NCBI GenBank assembly: GCA_012959805.1
Contig: DUCN01000098.1
Location: 319,646 to 383,645, forward strand
Reading direction: 5' to 3'
Source: Myxococcales bacterium
GTDB lineage: Bacteria; Myxococcota_A; UBA9160; UBA4427
Length of the DNA: 64,000 nt
In this document: one piece after another, positions 46,360-55,668 of the stretch
Numbering within the stretch: the first letter of the stretch is position 1
How the letters are laid out: each line of letters begins with the position of its first letter
Notes under the pieces: generated by a model
Database searches by the model: none
What the model was told of the DNA's origin: nothing
The model's input: only the letters and a program-made list of their open reading frames with translations
Program-made: the position numbers and the translations under genes

Positions 46360-47666
46360 CCGCGTAGTTGGCCCTCCCCGACCAAAATGAATTTTCGCGT
46401 CGTGAGCCCCTCGAGGCCCATGGGCCCGTAAGCATGAAGTTTTGAAGTTGAAATGCCGATCTCCGCTCCCAATCCGAGTTCGAACCCGTCCGAGAAGCCG
46501 GTCGCACAGTTGACGCCGACCGTCGAAGAATTCACTCGGCGCAGCCAATTCTGGCTATTGGCATAGTCGTTCGTAACGATGATCTCCGTATGATTGGAAC
46601 CGAAGGTGCGGATATGTTCGATGGCGTCGTCCATCGAGCCGACGATACGAACCGCGAGGGTTGGAGAGAGAAATTCCTCGCTCCAATCGGCTTCGGTTGC
46701 GGCGATAGCCTCGTTGTCTATGGCTCGGGTCTCATCACATCCACGGATTTCGACACCGGCTTCATGCAGGCTTTTCAGAACGTTAGGCAGAACGGTCTTG
46801 GATGCGTCTCGATGGCAGAGGAGCGTCTCGACTGCGTTACAGACGGGCATCTGACGAATCTTCGACTCGAGCACGATGTCGACTGCCATCCGTGTGTCGG
46901 CACTTTCGTCGATGAAGATATGGCAGACGCCGGCGTCATGAGCGATTACGGGAATCGTCGACTCGGCGATCACTTTATGCACTAAGCCCGCACCGCCGCG
47001 GGGAATCACGAGATCAATCCATTCATTCAACTTCAGCATAACGTCGATGGCAGCGCGATCCGTCGTCGGAATGATCGTAATCGCATCTTCGGGAATACCT
47101 TCTTCGAGCGCGGCCGCACGGAGTACATCGCCTAACACCAAATTTGAATGGATCGCTTCGGAACCACCGCGCAGAATGACCGAGTTGCCGGCCTTCACGC
47201 AGAGCGCGGCAGCGTCGACGGTCACGTTCGGTCGCGACTCATAGATCATGGCGATCACGCCGAGGGGAATCGCCATTTGTGCCACGCGCAGTCCATTCGG
47301 TCGCACGCTGTGATTGGTAATTCTTCCGACGGGATCGGGAAGCGCCACGACATCGCGCAGGCCCTGAAGCATATCGGCCCATTTGCCTTCGGATATCGAA
47401 AGCCGTCCGCGAAGTGGTCCGGAAATCCCCCTCTTCGCGGCCGTCTCGACGTCCTCGGCGTTCGCCGCCATGATGCGACCCTTCGCCTCTTCGAGTCGCT
47501 CCGCGCTTCGGAGGAGCCAGGCATTCTTTCGTTCGGCAGGCATTTCACCCATGATCGCGCTCGCCTGGCAAGCGGCCTGGGCAAGGCCTTCGATCTCGAG
47601 ACGTAGACGATCGGCCGAGTCTTCGGTTGACGAAGAAGAAGTAGGGGAAGAAGGGGAAGCAGGCAT
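46356..47666 (-). CDS. proA: Gamma-glutamyl phosphate reductase
   Basis: 436 aa. RPNVTVDAAALCVKAGN, RQMPVCNAVETLL with the catalytic Cys, and GLGAEIGISTSKLHAYGPM are family signatures. Second step of proline synthesis. The N-terminal ~18 residues are Ser-rich and may not be translated from the first ATG. 81 bases after proB. Confidence 0.95.
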   Translation of the reverse strand: MPASPSSPTSSSSTEDSADRLRLEIEGLAQAACQASAIMGEMPAERKNAWLLRSAERLEEAKGRIMAANAEDVETAAKRGISGPLRGRLSISEGKWADMLQGLRDVVALPDPVGRITNHSVRPNGLRVAQMAIPLGVIAMIYESRPNVTVDAAALCVKAGNSVILRGGSEAIHSNLVLGDVLRAAALEEGIPEDAITIIPTTDRAAIDVMLKLNEWIDLVIPRGGAGLVHKVIAESTIPVIAHDAGVCHIFIDESADTRMAVDIVLESKIRQMPVCNAVETLLCHRDASKTVLPNVLKSLHEAGVEIRGCDETRAIDNEAIAATEADWSEEFLSPTLAVRIVGSMDDAIEHIRTFGSNHTEIIVTNDYANSQNWLRRVNSSTVGVNCATGFSDGFELGLGAEIGISTSKLHAYGPMGLEGLTTRKFILVGEGQLRG

Positions 47667-47747
47667 GTCGGGATTCTCGTGCGGGGGATTGGAGGTTCGC
47701 CGGTCGGATCTACAGATGGAGCTGAATGAAAGTGTTGGCCTCGCGAA

Positions 47748-48893
47748 TTAGTCCGTTGCCGGGCTAACTAGAACGAGGTCATCGCGATGGATGACTTCAT
47801 CGCCATTGGCATATCCTAGCACTCGCGAAATTTCCTTCGTTGCCAGGCCGGCCAGTCGCCCAACATCGGCAGACGAATACCCGGCCAGCCCACGTGCGAT
47901 CTCCCGTCCCTCTTTAGTGACGCAGCAGACCGTGTCGCCCACGGAAAAGGAACCCTCGACGCGCAGAATGCCCGCGGGTAGCAGGCTTCGCCCACGACGA
48001 GTCAAGGCACGGGCGGCTCCAGCATCGATCACGATGCGGCCACGCGTCTTCGCCGTGAAGGCGAGCCAATGCTTTCGACTCTTCAGCTTCTCACCCGGCG
48101 CAAAAAGAGTTCCGTATCGCTGGCCGCTGATCAGCCGTTCGAGAATGCCGCCTACTTGCCCATTACATAGAATGGTGGCGGCCCCAGATCGGGCGGCACT
48201 GGAGGCCGCTTCGAGTTTGGTGATCATTCCACCACTACCGAATCGAGTCCCGGCACCACTGGCGGATTTCTTGATCGCGGGCGTGATCTTCTCGACAATT
48301 CGGATGAGCGGAGGCTTGGGTTCTCCGGCTTCCGGCGCACGTTCGTAGAGGCCATCCACATCGGTCAGGATGATGAGCAGGTCCGCGTCGATGGCGCTGA
48401 CGATTGTCGCGGCCAGATTGTCGTTGTCACCAAAGCGAATTTCTTCCGTCGCGATCGTGTCGTTCTCGTTCACGATCGGAACGACACCAAGTCGGAGTAA
48501 TTCGAGCATCGTGCGTCGCGCGTTCAAGAATCGCTCACGATCCTCGAGACCAGCACGGGTCAGAAGCACCTGGCCGACGTGGATGCCACGCTTTGCAAAC
48601 CGGCGCTGATAGAGTTCGATGAGTCCAATCTGACCGACAGCTGCAGCGGCCTGCTTCTCCCGAATCGACCCGCCCGCGTCCTCCCACCCGAGTCGATGCG
48701 CGCCAACCGAAATTGCGCCAGAGGAGACGACCACGACCTCACGCCCGCTTTCGACGAGACGCGAAACATCTCGAGCGAGCGCGGTGAATTTATGGGGTCG
48801 AAGCTGTCCATCGCGGGTGAGCGTACTGGAGCCAATCTTTACGACGATGCGCTTCGCCTTGGGGACGAGATTCCATGAGTTGAGGTCGGACAT
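47748..48893 (-). CDS. proB: Glutamate 5-kinase
   Basis: 381 aa from ATG 48893, which shares a base with the obgE stop (TAATG). RIVVKIGSSTLT, VVVSSGAISVG, NENDTIATEEIRFGDND and a C-terminal PUA domain (RGRIVIDAGAARALTRRGRSLLPAG). First, proline-inhibited step. Confidence 0.96.
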   Translation of the reverse strand: MSDLNSWNLVPKAKRIVVKIGSSTLTRDGQLRPHKFTALARDVSRLVESGREVVVVSSGAISVGAHRLGWEDAGGSIREKQAAAAVGQIGLIELYQRRFAKRGIHVGQVLLTRAGLEDRERFLNARRTMLELLRLGVVPIVNENDTIATEEIRFGDNDNLAATIVSAIDADLLIILTDVDGLYERAPEAGEPKPPLIRIVEKITPAIKKSASGAGTRFGSGGMITKLEAASSAARSGAATILCNGQVGGILERLISGQRYGTLFAPGEKLKSRKHWLAFTAKTRGRIVIDAGAARALTRRGRSLLPAGILRVEGSFSVGDTVCCVTKEGREIARGLAGYSSADVGRLAGLATKEISRVLGYANGDEVIHRDDLVLVSPATD

Positions 48894-49975
48894 TAGTCGT
48901 CCTTTTTTTCGACTTGGCACTCGTCCAGGTGCCGCGCATTGTCGACGGCGTCGAAGAGCTCGATCAAGAGAGGGTCGAGTCCTAGAGCCGCCGCGCCTGA
49001 GACCCGCAGCGGGGCGAGCCCTTGTTTTGCGAGCCCTTCCATGAGCGATTCGATCATGCTCTCGTCATGGATCAGATCGCATTTATTCAGCACGAGAATC
49101 TCTCGTCGCTCGAGCAGGTCGGGACGATAACGCGACAGCTCCAGACGGATTGCAGCATAGTCCTTCAAAAGGTCTCGGCCCTCGATAAGCATGGCTTCGA
49201 TGTCGAGTAGATGGACGAGCACCCGTGTCCGCTCGACATGGCGCAGGAATTGGTGGCCGAGGCCCGCGCCCTCGCTGGCACCTTCGATTAGTCCTGGAAT
49301 ATCGGCGACAACACAGCGGCGGTCATCGCGTTCAACGACGCCCAGGGAAGGAACCAGGGTGGTGAATGGGTAACTGGCGACTCGGGGGCGAGCTGCGGAA
49401 ATCTGTCGCAGCAGCGTCGATTTGCCAGCGTTGGGAAAGCCGATCAGCCCGACATCCGCCATCAGCTTCAGCGAGAGCCGAATCTGTTTTGTTTCGCCAG
49501 ATTTGCCCGGGGTGGCGAAGTCGGGTGCCTGGCGTGTTGAAGTCTTGAATCTCGCATTGCCCAGGCCGCCCTTGCCGCCGCGTGCGATGACCAGGCGTTG
49601 GCCGGCGACGGTGAGGTCGGCGATGGGCTCGGGCTCCTCTGATTCAATCTGGGTCTCGGCCAGCTCTTCGTCGAAGATCAGTGTGCCTACGGGAACATGC
49701 ACTTCGATGTGGGATCCGGATGCACCCTTTCGATCCGACGTGCCGCCTCTCGCGCCCGCATCCGCTGCAATCTTTCGTGCCGATTTGAAATCGAGCAGTG
49801 TCGCAATGTTCGTGTTCGCGATGAAGACGACATCGCCACCACGGCCGCCATCGCCTCCGTTGGGTCCGCCGTTCGAGGTGAATTTCTCGCGCCGAAATGC
49901 AACCGTCCCATCGCCGCCTGGCCCGGATCGGACTTCGAGTAGCGCTTCATCGACGAAGAGGCTGGAGTGTTTCAT
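48893..49975 (-). CDS. obgE: GTPase ObgE/CgtA
   Basis: 360 aa from ATG 49975. Glycine-rich Obg fold (DGTVAFRREKF, GGPNGGDGGRGGDV) and G domain (GFPNAGKSTLL, DIPGLIEGA, NKCDL). Ribosome assembly and stress GTPase. Follows rpmA by 235 bases. Confidence 0.96.
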   Translation of the reverse strand: MKHSSLFVDEALLEVRSGPGGDGTVAFRREKFTSNGGPNGGDGGRGGDVVFIANTNIATLLDFKSARKIAADAGARGGTSDRKGASGSHIEVHVPVGTLIFDEELAETQIESEEPEPIADLTVAGQRLVIARGGKGGLGNARFKTSTRQAPDFATPGKSGETKQIRLSLKLMADVGLIGFPNAGKSTLLRQISAARPRVASYPFTTLVPSLGVVERDDRRCVVADIPGLIEGASEGAGLGHQFLRHVERTRVLVHLLDIEAMLIEGRDLLKDYAAIRLELSRYRPDLLERREILVLNKCDLIHDESMIESLMEGLAKQGLAPLRVSGAAALGLDPLLIELFDAVDNARHLDECQVEKKDD

Positions 49976-50210
49976 GGCGATCGCCTTCACGGCCTTCAAG
50001 GCTCAAATAAGGCTCAACGAAGGCTTAGCCGGAGTCGATCAAACGAACGCGGCCTAGCCGCCAGTTCTGCCCAACCAACCGACCTGCACAGATCACTCGT
50101 TAGGCGGATCTTGCCAAGCCGAGGCAGCTATCAAAAGCAGTGACCGATGTGACTCGCCGGTCCGATCGCCTCATGCGTGCGCTCAGGATCCGATGCGTGT
50201 GCGAGGCGAA

Positions 50211-50462
50211 TCAGTTCGCGTCGATATACGCCATGGTTCGGCCGCGTGACTTGCCGTATCGAACCTTGCCGTCCTTCAGTGCGAAGAGCGTGTAGTCCCG
50301 GCCGAGTCCGACGTTCTGACCTGGATGAATGCGAGTGCCAACTTGTCGCACGAGAATGGAGCCAGCCGAAACCGCCTGGCCTCCGAAGACCTTCATGCCT
50401 CGCCGCTGGCCGTTGCTATCGCGACCATTACGCGAGCTGCCCTGTCCCTTTTTATGCGACAT
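50211..50462 (-). CDS. rpmA: 50S ribosomal protein L27
   Basis: 83 aa: [20 protein letters not shown] start and [17 protein letters not shown] core. No N-terminal cleavage extension. Confidence 0.97.
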   Translation of the reverse strand: MSHKKGQGSSRNGRDSNGQRRGMKVFGGQAVSAGSILVRQVGTRIHPGQNVGLGRDYTLFALKDGKVRYGKSRGRTMAYIDAN

Positions 50463-50566
50463 CTTGATCTCTGCTTTCTACCGCTTGCTGCGGCCGAGTC
50501 CTGATTCAGGGTGACGGCTGCTTCTTCGGTGTGTTCTTTTGTGTTCCAGCGTTCTGGACGACCGGA

Positions 50567-50884
50567 CTAGCCTCGAATTTCGTCTACGCGAATTTCCGTG
50601 TAGTCCTGACGATGTCCCTGGGTTCGGCGATACCCTTTGCGTCGCTTCATCTTGAAGACGCGAATCTTGTCGCCACGACCCTGAGCCACGATCGTGCCCG
50701 TGATCTGTGCGCCATCGACCGTCGGCGTGCCGACCTTGACGCCGTCGGCGCCTTCGCCACCAATCATCAACACATCGTCTAGCGTGATGCTGGAGCCGAC
50801 ATCGCCGGACAGCCTTTCGACGCGTACAGAGCCGCCTTGGCTCACACGATACTGTTTCCCACCGCTGCGTACTACGGCGTACAT
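50567..50884 (-). CDS. rplU: 50S ribosomal protein L21
   Basis: 105 aa: MYAVVRSGGKQYRVSQG start, KMKRRKGYRRTQGHRQDYTE end signature. Paired with rpmA as in most bacteria. Confidence 0.97.
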   Translation of the reverse strand: MYAVVRSGGKQYRVSQGGSVRVERLSGDVGSSITLDDVLMIGGEGADGVKVGTPTVDGAQITGTIVAQGRGDKIRVFKMKRRKGYRRTQGHRQDYTEIRVDEIRG

Positions 50885-50978
50885 ACTCGACCTCGATTCA
50901 TTTTGAGCGCGGGATTATGCGTGATTCCGCTTCCGAGTCAACAGATTGGCTCGTTTCCGTGTTCGTTTTTCTCGGCGC

Positions 50979-53012
50979 CTACACAACGTCCTCACCGGTT
51001 TCGACCGGGCTGGGTTCAGCGTCGGGGACCTGTTGAGCGTCTGCGACGGGTTGAATGTCTGCAACAGCCGCCTTCGTCGTCGACACTGCCGTGGCCGTTT
51101 CCGGAGCCGATTCCTCGTTTCCGGCGGTCTCAGCGGTGGCCTGGTCAGAGATGGCCCCCAATTCCGTCTCGGTTTGCACCGGATTGCTCTCCGCGGGAGT
51201 GGCAATTTCGAGGGGCTTCCTGGCTTCGCTGTCGCCGACAGCGAGTTCGCCATCGGAATCGTCGGCTGTCGCGGTGGCAGCTGGAATCTCCCCCTCGGCA
51301 ATCACCTGCTCCGTGTTACCGCGATTTCGACCGCTACGCCCCCTGCGTCGCCCATTGCGCCGGCCATCCGTGCTCTTCTCTGCGGCGTTGCTCTCGGCCT
51401 CGTCCGTGCTCTCGGGGCGGGACTCTTCGTCCCTCGCCGCATCGGGATGTCGGTCTTTGAGCCAAGGGAGGTTGAGCTCCACCGTGGTACCGGAATCGAG
51501 GACGCTGAGTTCGAAACGTTCCTGATGCATGCCAGGACGCGCGCGGATCTCGATGTCCTTTCCAATCTCTTCGCTGAGGTTGGCCATCGCTTGCTTCGAT
51601 CCGGTCAACAACTCTTCTGCGACATGAGGGTTGACGGCGACGGCGACAGAACGTCCGCGAAGCTTGAGGAGATGCTTGCGAATTTCACGCAAGATCCGGA
51701 ACCCAACACTTTGGCTGGACATGACATAACTCCGCCCCTCGCAATAGCTACAGGGTTCGCAGAGTATCTGAACCAGATTTTCGCGCGTTCGTTTGCGCGT
51801 CATTTCCACCAGACCCAGTTCGGAGATCTTGAGGATGTTGGTTCGTGACTTATCCGCGCGAAGCGCTTCCTGGAGTGAACGATAGACCTTGTCTCGATTG
51901 GCGGCTGATTCCATGTCGATCAGATCGATGATGATCAGTCCGCCAAGATTGCGAAAGCGAAGTTGGTGAACGACTTCGGTGACCGCTTCGAGATTGGTCT
52001 TCAAGACCGTCTCTTCGAGGTCGCGCTTTCCAACGAAGCGTCCCGTATTGACGTCGATTGCAGTGAGCGCCTCGCTCTTGTCGATGACCAGAGACCCACC
52101 ACTCTTGAGCCAGACCTTGCGCTCAAGATTGGCATTGATCTCGCTTTCGAGGCCCAAGCTTTCAAAAACGGGAAGATGCTTTTCGTAGTGCTCGATTTTC
52201 GGTTTCGGATCAGCAACGAATCGTTCTACGAAACTGTTGATGCTATCGAAGACGGCTTTGTCATCCGCGACGATGCGTTTGGTGTCGTGGCCGGCGAGAT
52301 CGCGAACGATTCGCAGGGGAAGATCGTGCTCTGAGTAGAGAAGTGCGGGCGCGGACTTCTCCGCATGCCGCTGTTGGATTGCAGCCCAGACCGTCGCCAG
52401 ATAGCGAATGTCGGCCTTGAGGTCGTCTTCTGTAACACCGTCCCCTGCTGTCCGAATGATGAATCCAAGATTCTTCGGGCGCAGTCGTTCGACGACCTCT
52501 CGGAGGCGGCGACGTTCCTTGTCTGAGCCGATTCGGCGAGAGACGCCGACGCGTCGCGACCAGGGTGTGAGTACGAGATGGCGACCGGGGATCGAGAGAC
52601 TCGACGTAATTCGCGCCCCCTTCGATCCGATGGGTTCCTTCGCGATCTGGACGACGATCTCCTGTCCTTCGCGAAGTACGGTGTCGATTCGCGGCGGTGC
52701 CGAACGCCCATTGCGCCCTCGTCCGCCGCTTCGTCGACGTCCACCCGAGCTGGGTTCGCCGTCCGTCTGGCCGGTCTCGAGGACACTCTCGAAATAATCA
52801 CCCACGTAGAGAAACGCGGCTTTTTCCAGGCCGATGTCGACAAACGCCGCTTGCATACCAGGGAGGACTCGACTGACCCGACCCTTGACGACGTTACCGA
52901 CGACACTCTTGTCACGTTCGCGCTCGATATGAAGTTCCGCGAACTGTCCGTTTTCGATCAGCGCAACTCGGGTTTCCCCGAGTTCTGCGTTGACCACGAT
53001 TTCATTGCGCAC
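50979..53012 (-). CDS. rng: Ribonuclease E/G
   Basis: 677 aa. N-terminal S1 domain (~36-125, with an added Gly/Arg-rich insert at ~85-106), then the catalytic region: EALTAIDVNTGRF (Asp320) and IIIDLIDM (Asp363). Zn-link CEPCSYCEG (Cys422/425). The last ~165 residues are low-complexity acidic and Ala-rich. Heads the rng-rplU-rpmA-obgE run. RNase E versus G cannot be settled; the short C-terminus favours RNase G-like. Confidence 0.92.
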   Translation of the reverse strand: MRNEIVVNAELGETRVALIENGQFAELHIERERDKSVVGNVVKGRVSRVLPGMQAAFVDIGLEKAAFLYVGDYFESVLETGQTDGEPSSGGRRRSGGRGRNGRSAPPRIDTVLREGQEIVVQIAKEPIGSKGARITSSLSIPGRHLVLTPWSRRVGVSRRIGSDKERRRLREVVERLRPKNLGFIIRTAGDGVTEDDLKADIRYLATVWAAIQQRHAEKSAPALLYSEHDLPLRIVRDLAGHDTKRIVADDKAVFDSINSFVERFVADPKPKIEHYEKHLPVFESLGLESEINANLERKVWLKSGGSLVIDKSEALTAIDVNTGRFVGKRDLEETVLKTNLEAVTEVVHQLRFRNLGGLIIIDLIDMESAANRDKVYRSLQEALRADKSRTNILKISELGLVEMTRKRTRENLVQILCEPCSYCEGRSYVMSSQSVGFRILREIRKHLLKLRGRSVAVAVNPHVAEELLTGSKQAMANLSEEIGKDIEIRARPGMHQERFELSVLDSGTTVELNLPWLKDRHPDAARDEESRPESTDEAESNAAEKSTDGRRNGRRRGRSGRNRGNTEQVIAEGEIPAATATADDSDGELAVGDSEARKPLEIATPAESNPVQTETELGAISDQATAETAGNEESAPETATAVSTTKAAVADIQPVADAQQVPDAEPSPVETGEDVV

Positions 53013-53314
53013 TTTTCCGCCTGCCTGGCGACTCGTACAATCGATCTCTAGACGAGACCGACCGATTCGTACCGCCTGCGCTGGCGAGCCCGATCGAAAG
53101 GGAACATCAATCTGAAGGAACGGGTCGGTGGCTATATCCGCGCGACGGAATCCTCGACCTGATCGGCATGAGGCGATTGGTCGCGCTGATATGGGGTGCT
53201 TGAAAACGACGACGGGTCAATGAGCAATCTTGACTGCTGGTTCGCAATGCGACGGATTGACTCGATCTAAATCCTTTGACTCGTTGTCGTGACTCTCTGA
53301 GAAACGCTCGAGAG

Positions 53315-53345
53315 GTCTGGTGTTGCCGTCGTAACGGCACCAGAC
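53315..53345. repeat. Hairpin upstream of rng
   Basis: GTCTGGT/ACCAGAC arms with an inner GCCG/CGGC pair separated by a 3-base bulge and a 6-base loop. On the minus strand it lies ~300 bases before the rng start and could fold in an RNA leader. It has no T-tract. Confidence 0.4.
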
Positions 53346-53716
53346 GATCACTCAGGCGCGTGAACGTTGACACTCTCCTTCACTCGCCCCTTTGATCGCT
53401 TGGATATCGACTTTCATTTCTACATCCACTTCTTGAACGAAGACTCGCACTGGGTTAAAAAAAATTCAACAAAACAAACTGCGTTGCTGTCGCGGTCATG
53501 CGAGTGCGATCCGGAAGCTTCTCAGAGAAAGGCAGCACCCCGCCGCCGTTCAACTCCCCCGGGTGATCTGAAATCAATTCGCTTGGGATGGGCAGGCTGA
53601 CGCATAAGAAGCGGCAGTCATTGCAGTCCATCTTCATCGTCTGCACGGAATTTAGCCGCGCAGGGGGTGGTCGGAGTGTCCAATCGAAGTGCGACTCAAG
53701 CAAAGTGCGAATCGAG

Positions 53717-53732
53717 TGAGTCAATTGACTCA
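53717..53732. promoter_or_regulatory. 16-bp perfect palindrome upstream of selA
   Basis: TGAGTCAATTGACTCA, about 225 bases before the selA ATG. Candidate operator; the factor is unknown. Confidence 0.4.
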
Positions 53733-53837
53733 GACGGTTCTGATTGGCTGGACGAGGCGATGAAGCTCCGGTGAAGTGGACGGACAGCTGTCAATCGATC
53801 TGGCTGTCGCGGCCGGTTCGGCCCGGTCAAGTTGCCT

Positions 53838-53863
53838 CTTCCGTGGTACCCCTTCCGTGGTAC
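53838..53863. repeat. 12-base direct repeat upstream of selA
   Basis: CTTCCGTGGTAC occurs at 53838-53849 and 53852-53863, a 14-base period (about 1.3 helical turns). Possible tandem binding site about 95 bases before selA. Confidence 0.35.
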
Positions 53864-53956
53864 ATCAATCATGAGAGTCGCCGTGGTGCCGACGCACCTG
53901 CGAAATGATCCAAAACACGAACCGGCATGGCCGTGTAAACATCTTGGGTGAGAATC

Positions 53957-55390
53957 ATGGATCTTGAACGAGCCGTCAACTCGGATCCCCGCAGGAATTT
54001 ACCTTCGGTGGATCGATTGATTCAGGAAATGGGCGAGCGGAGTCCGGGGCTACCGGATTGGGCACGTCGCGTCGCGGCTCGGGAAGCCGTCGAGGAGGCG
54101 CGAGAGCGGATTTCCCGGTGGGCTTCCGACCCGAAGAATTCAAGAAACGATGGAACGGACGAGCCCACTTCGATGGAGGAGTTGATTCGGCATGCGACGG
54201 CTGTGGCGACCCGCCTCGCACGGCCTCACCCCCGCGCCGTCATCAACGCCACCGGAATATTGCTGCATACGAATCTGGGCCGGGCGCCTCTGTCCGAGGC
54301 GGCGCAAACAGCGGTCGCTGAAGCGGCCAGGGGTTATTCAAATCTCGAGCTCGATCTCGAATCGGGGCGTCGCGGATCACGCCTGGGCGCACTCGAAGCC
54401 AAGTTAATCGCGCAGAGTGGTGCGGAGGCGGCCCACGTCGTCAATAACAATGCCGCGGCCGTGCTCCTGGCGCTCAATACCCTGGCCCTTGGGCGTTCCG
54501 TCGTGGTCTCACGCGGAGAGTTGGTCGAAATCGGTGGTTCCTTTCGGGTTCCCGCGATCATGGAGCGCGCGGGGGTGCGTCTCTGCGAGATTGGTACGAC
54601 CAACCGCACGCATCTCGCCGACTATGAAGAGGCCATTACGCCTGAGACGGCGCTCTTGCTGAAGGTCCATCGAAGTAATTTTGAACTAAGGGGCTTCGTG
54701 GCCGAGCCTGCGGTCGCCGATTTGGCTCGCCTGGCCGCGGCGCATGAAATCCCCCTGGTTGAGGACCTGGGTAGCGGCACGCTCCTTGACACTCACTCGT
54801 TCGGGACTGCCGGACTTCCCGAAGAAGCGTTTGCGCCGGGTCGGCTCGCGATGGGCGTCGATGTCGTCTGTTTTTCGGGAGACAAATTGATGGGCGGACC
54901 CCAGGCTGGAATCCTGCTCGGACGCGCTGACCTGATCGATTCGATGCGCAGAAACCCACTCGCCCGGGCATTGCGGGTGGATAAGCTGACGATTGCGGCG
55001 CTCGACGCCACTCTCGACCAATTGCTCGATGGCTCTCGATCGAAGGAAATTCCAGTCGTTGCTGGTCTGCAGGTGTCCGCTGCAGAGTTGGAGGCACGTG
55101 CGAAGCGCCTACTCGCGGAACTCACTCCGATCCTCGGCCGGAATTTTCAGCTCGAACTACGAGAGAGCGAAACGCCGGTGGGTGGAGGATCGCTTCCCGA
55201 GCACCGGTTGGAGGGTTGGGCTGTGGTGGCGCGGGGAGAGAAAATTTCGACCCTGGCGGCCCGCCTGCGTGAGGCATCGACACCCGTGCTCGTGCGAATT
55301 CATGATGACGCACTCTGGATCGATGTACGGACACTCAGAGACGATGAAACGTTGGAACTGGTGGCAGCCTTCTCCGCCGCAAGCCAGTAA
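53957..55390 (+). CDS. selA: L-seryl-tRNA(Sec) selenium transferase
   Basis: 477 aa from ATG 53957 (GGTGAG ~7 bases upstream); a GTG three codons earlier is possible. HPRAVINATGILLHTNLGRAPLS and FSGDKLMGGPQAGILLG with the PLP Lys (~310) are diagnostic. It converts Ser-tRNA(Sec) to Sec-tRNA. Implies selenocysteine use, though selB, selC and selD are not in the window. Confidence 0.94.
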   Translation: MDLERAVNSDPRRNLPSVDRLIQEMGERSPGLPDWARRVAAREAVEEARERISRWASDPKNSRNDGTDEPTSMEELIRHATAVATRLARPHPRAVINATGILLHTNLGRAPLSEAAQTAVAEAARGYSNLELDLESGRRGSRLGALEAKLIAQSGAEAAHVVNNNAAAVLLALNTLALGRSVVVSRGELVEIGGSFRVPAIMERAGVRLCEIGTTNRTHLADYEEAITPETALLLKVHRSNFELRGFVAEPAVADLARLAAAHEIPLVEDLGSGTLLDTHSFGTAGLPEEAFAPGRLAMGVDVVCFSGDKLMGGPQAGILLGRADLIDSMRRNPLARALRVDKLTIAALDATLDQLLDGSRSKEIPVVAGLQVSAAELEARAKRLLAELTPILGRNFQLELRESETPVGGGSLPEHRLEGWAVVARGEKISTLAARLREASTPVLVRIHDDALWIDVRTLRDDETLELVAAFSAASQ

Positions 55391-55668
55391 TTGACAACCC
55401 GCTCAGGAAGAATCGCGGCGCGCGTGTCGTGCATCTACGTGTTCGCATCATCTGCGGATTTACCCATCGGGTCTGGTCTGGTAGTTTAGAGCGCCCCCCC
55501 ATAGCCCCCCGATCGTCCGTCGAGAAGATCGCCTTTTGGATCCATCTCGATGAGAAAGTCGAACGTGACAGCGTGCCATTGACGACATCGACCCACTCGA
55601 TGGGGACGACCAACCGGCTCAACCCGACCACACCCACGCATTCGACTCGGATGCCGGGAGACCATTCG

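Larger units (their letters stand above)
53013..53956. other. ~940-bp divergent region, rng / selA
   Basis: No supported ORF. Contains a hairpin (53315-53345), an A-rich stretch near 53458-53480, a 16-bp palindrome (53717-53732) and a 12-base direct repeat (53838-53863), listed separately. Confidence 0.55.

Noticed and set aside
53013-53956. Search for tRNA(Sec) or a SECIS element near selA
   Set aside because: No cloverleaf or T-loop sequence found in the region.
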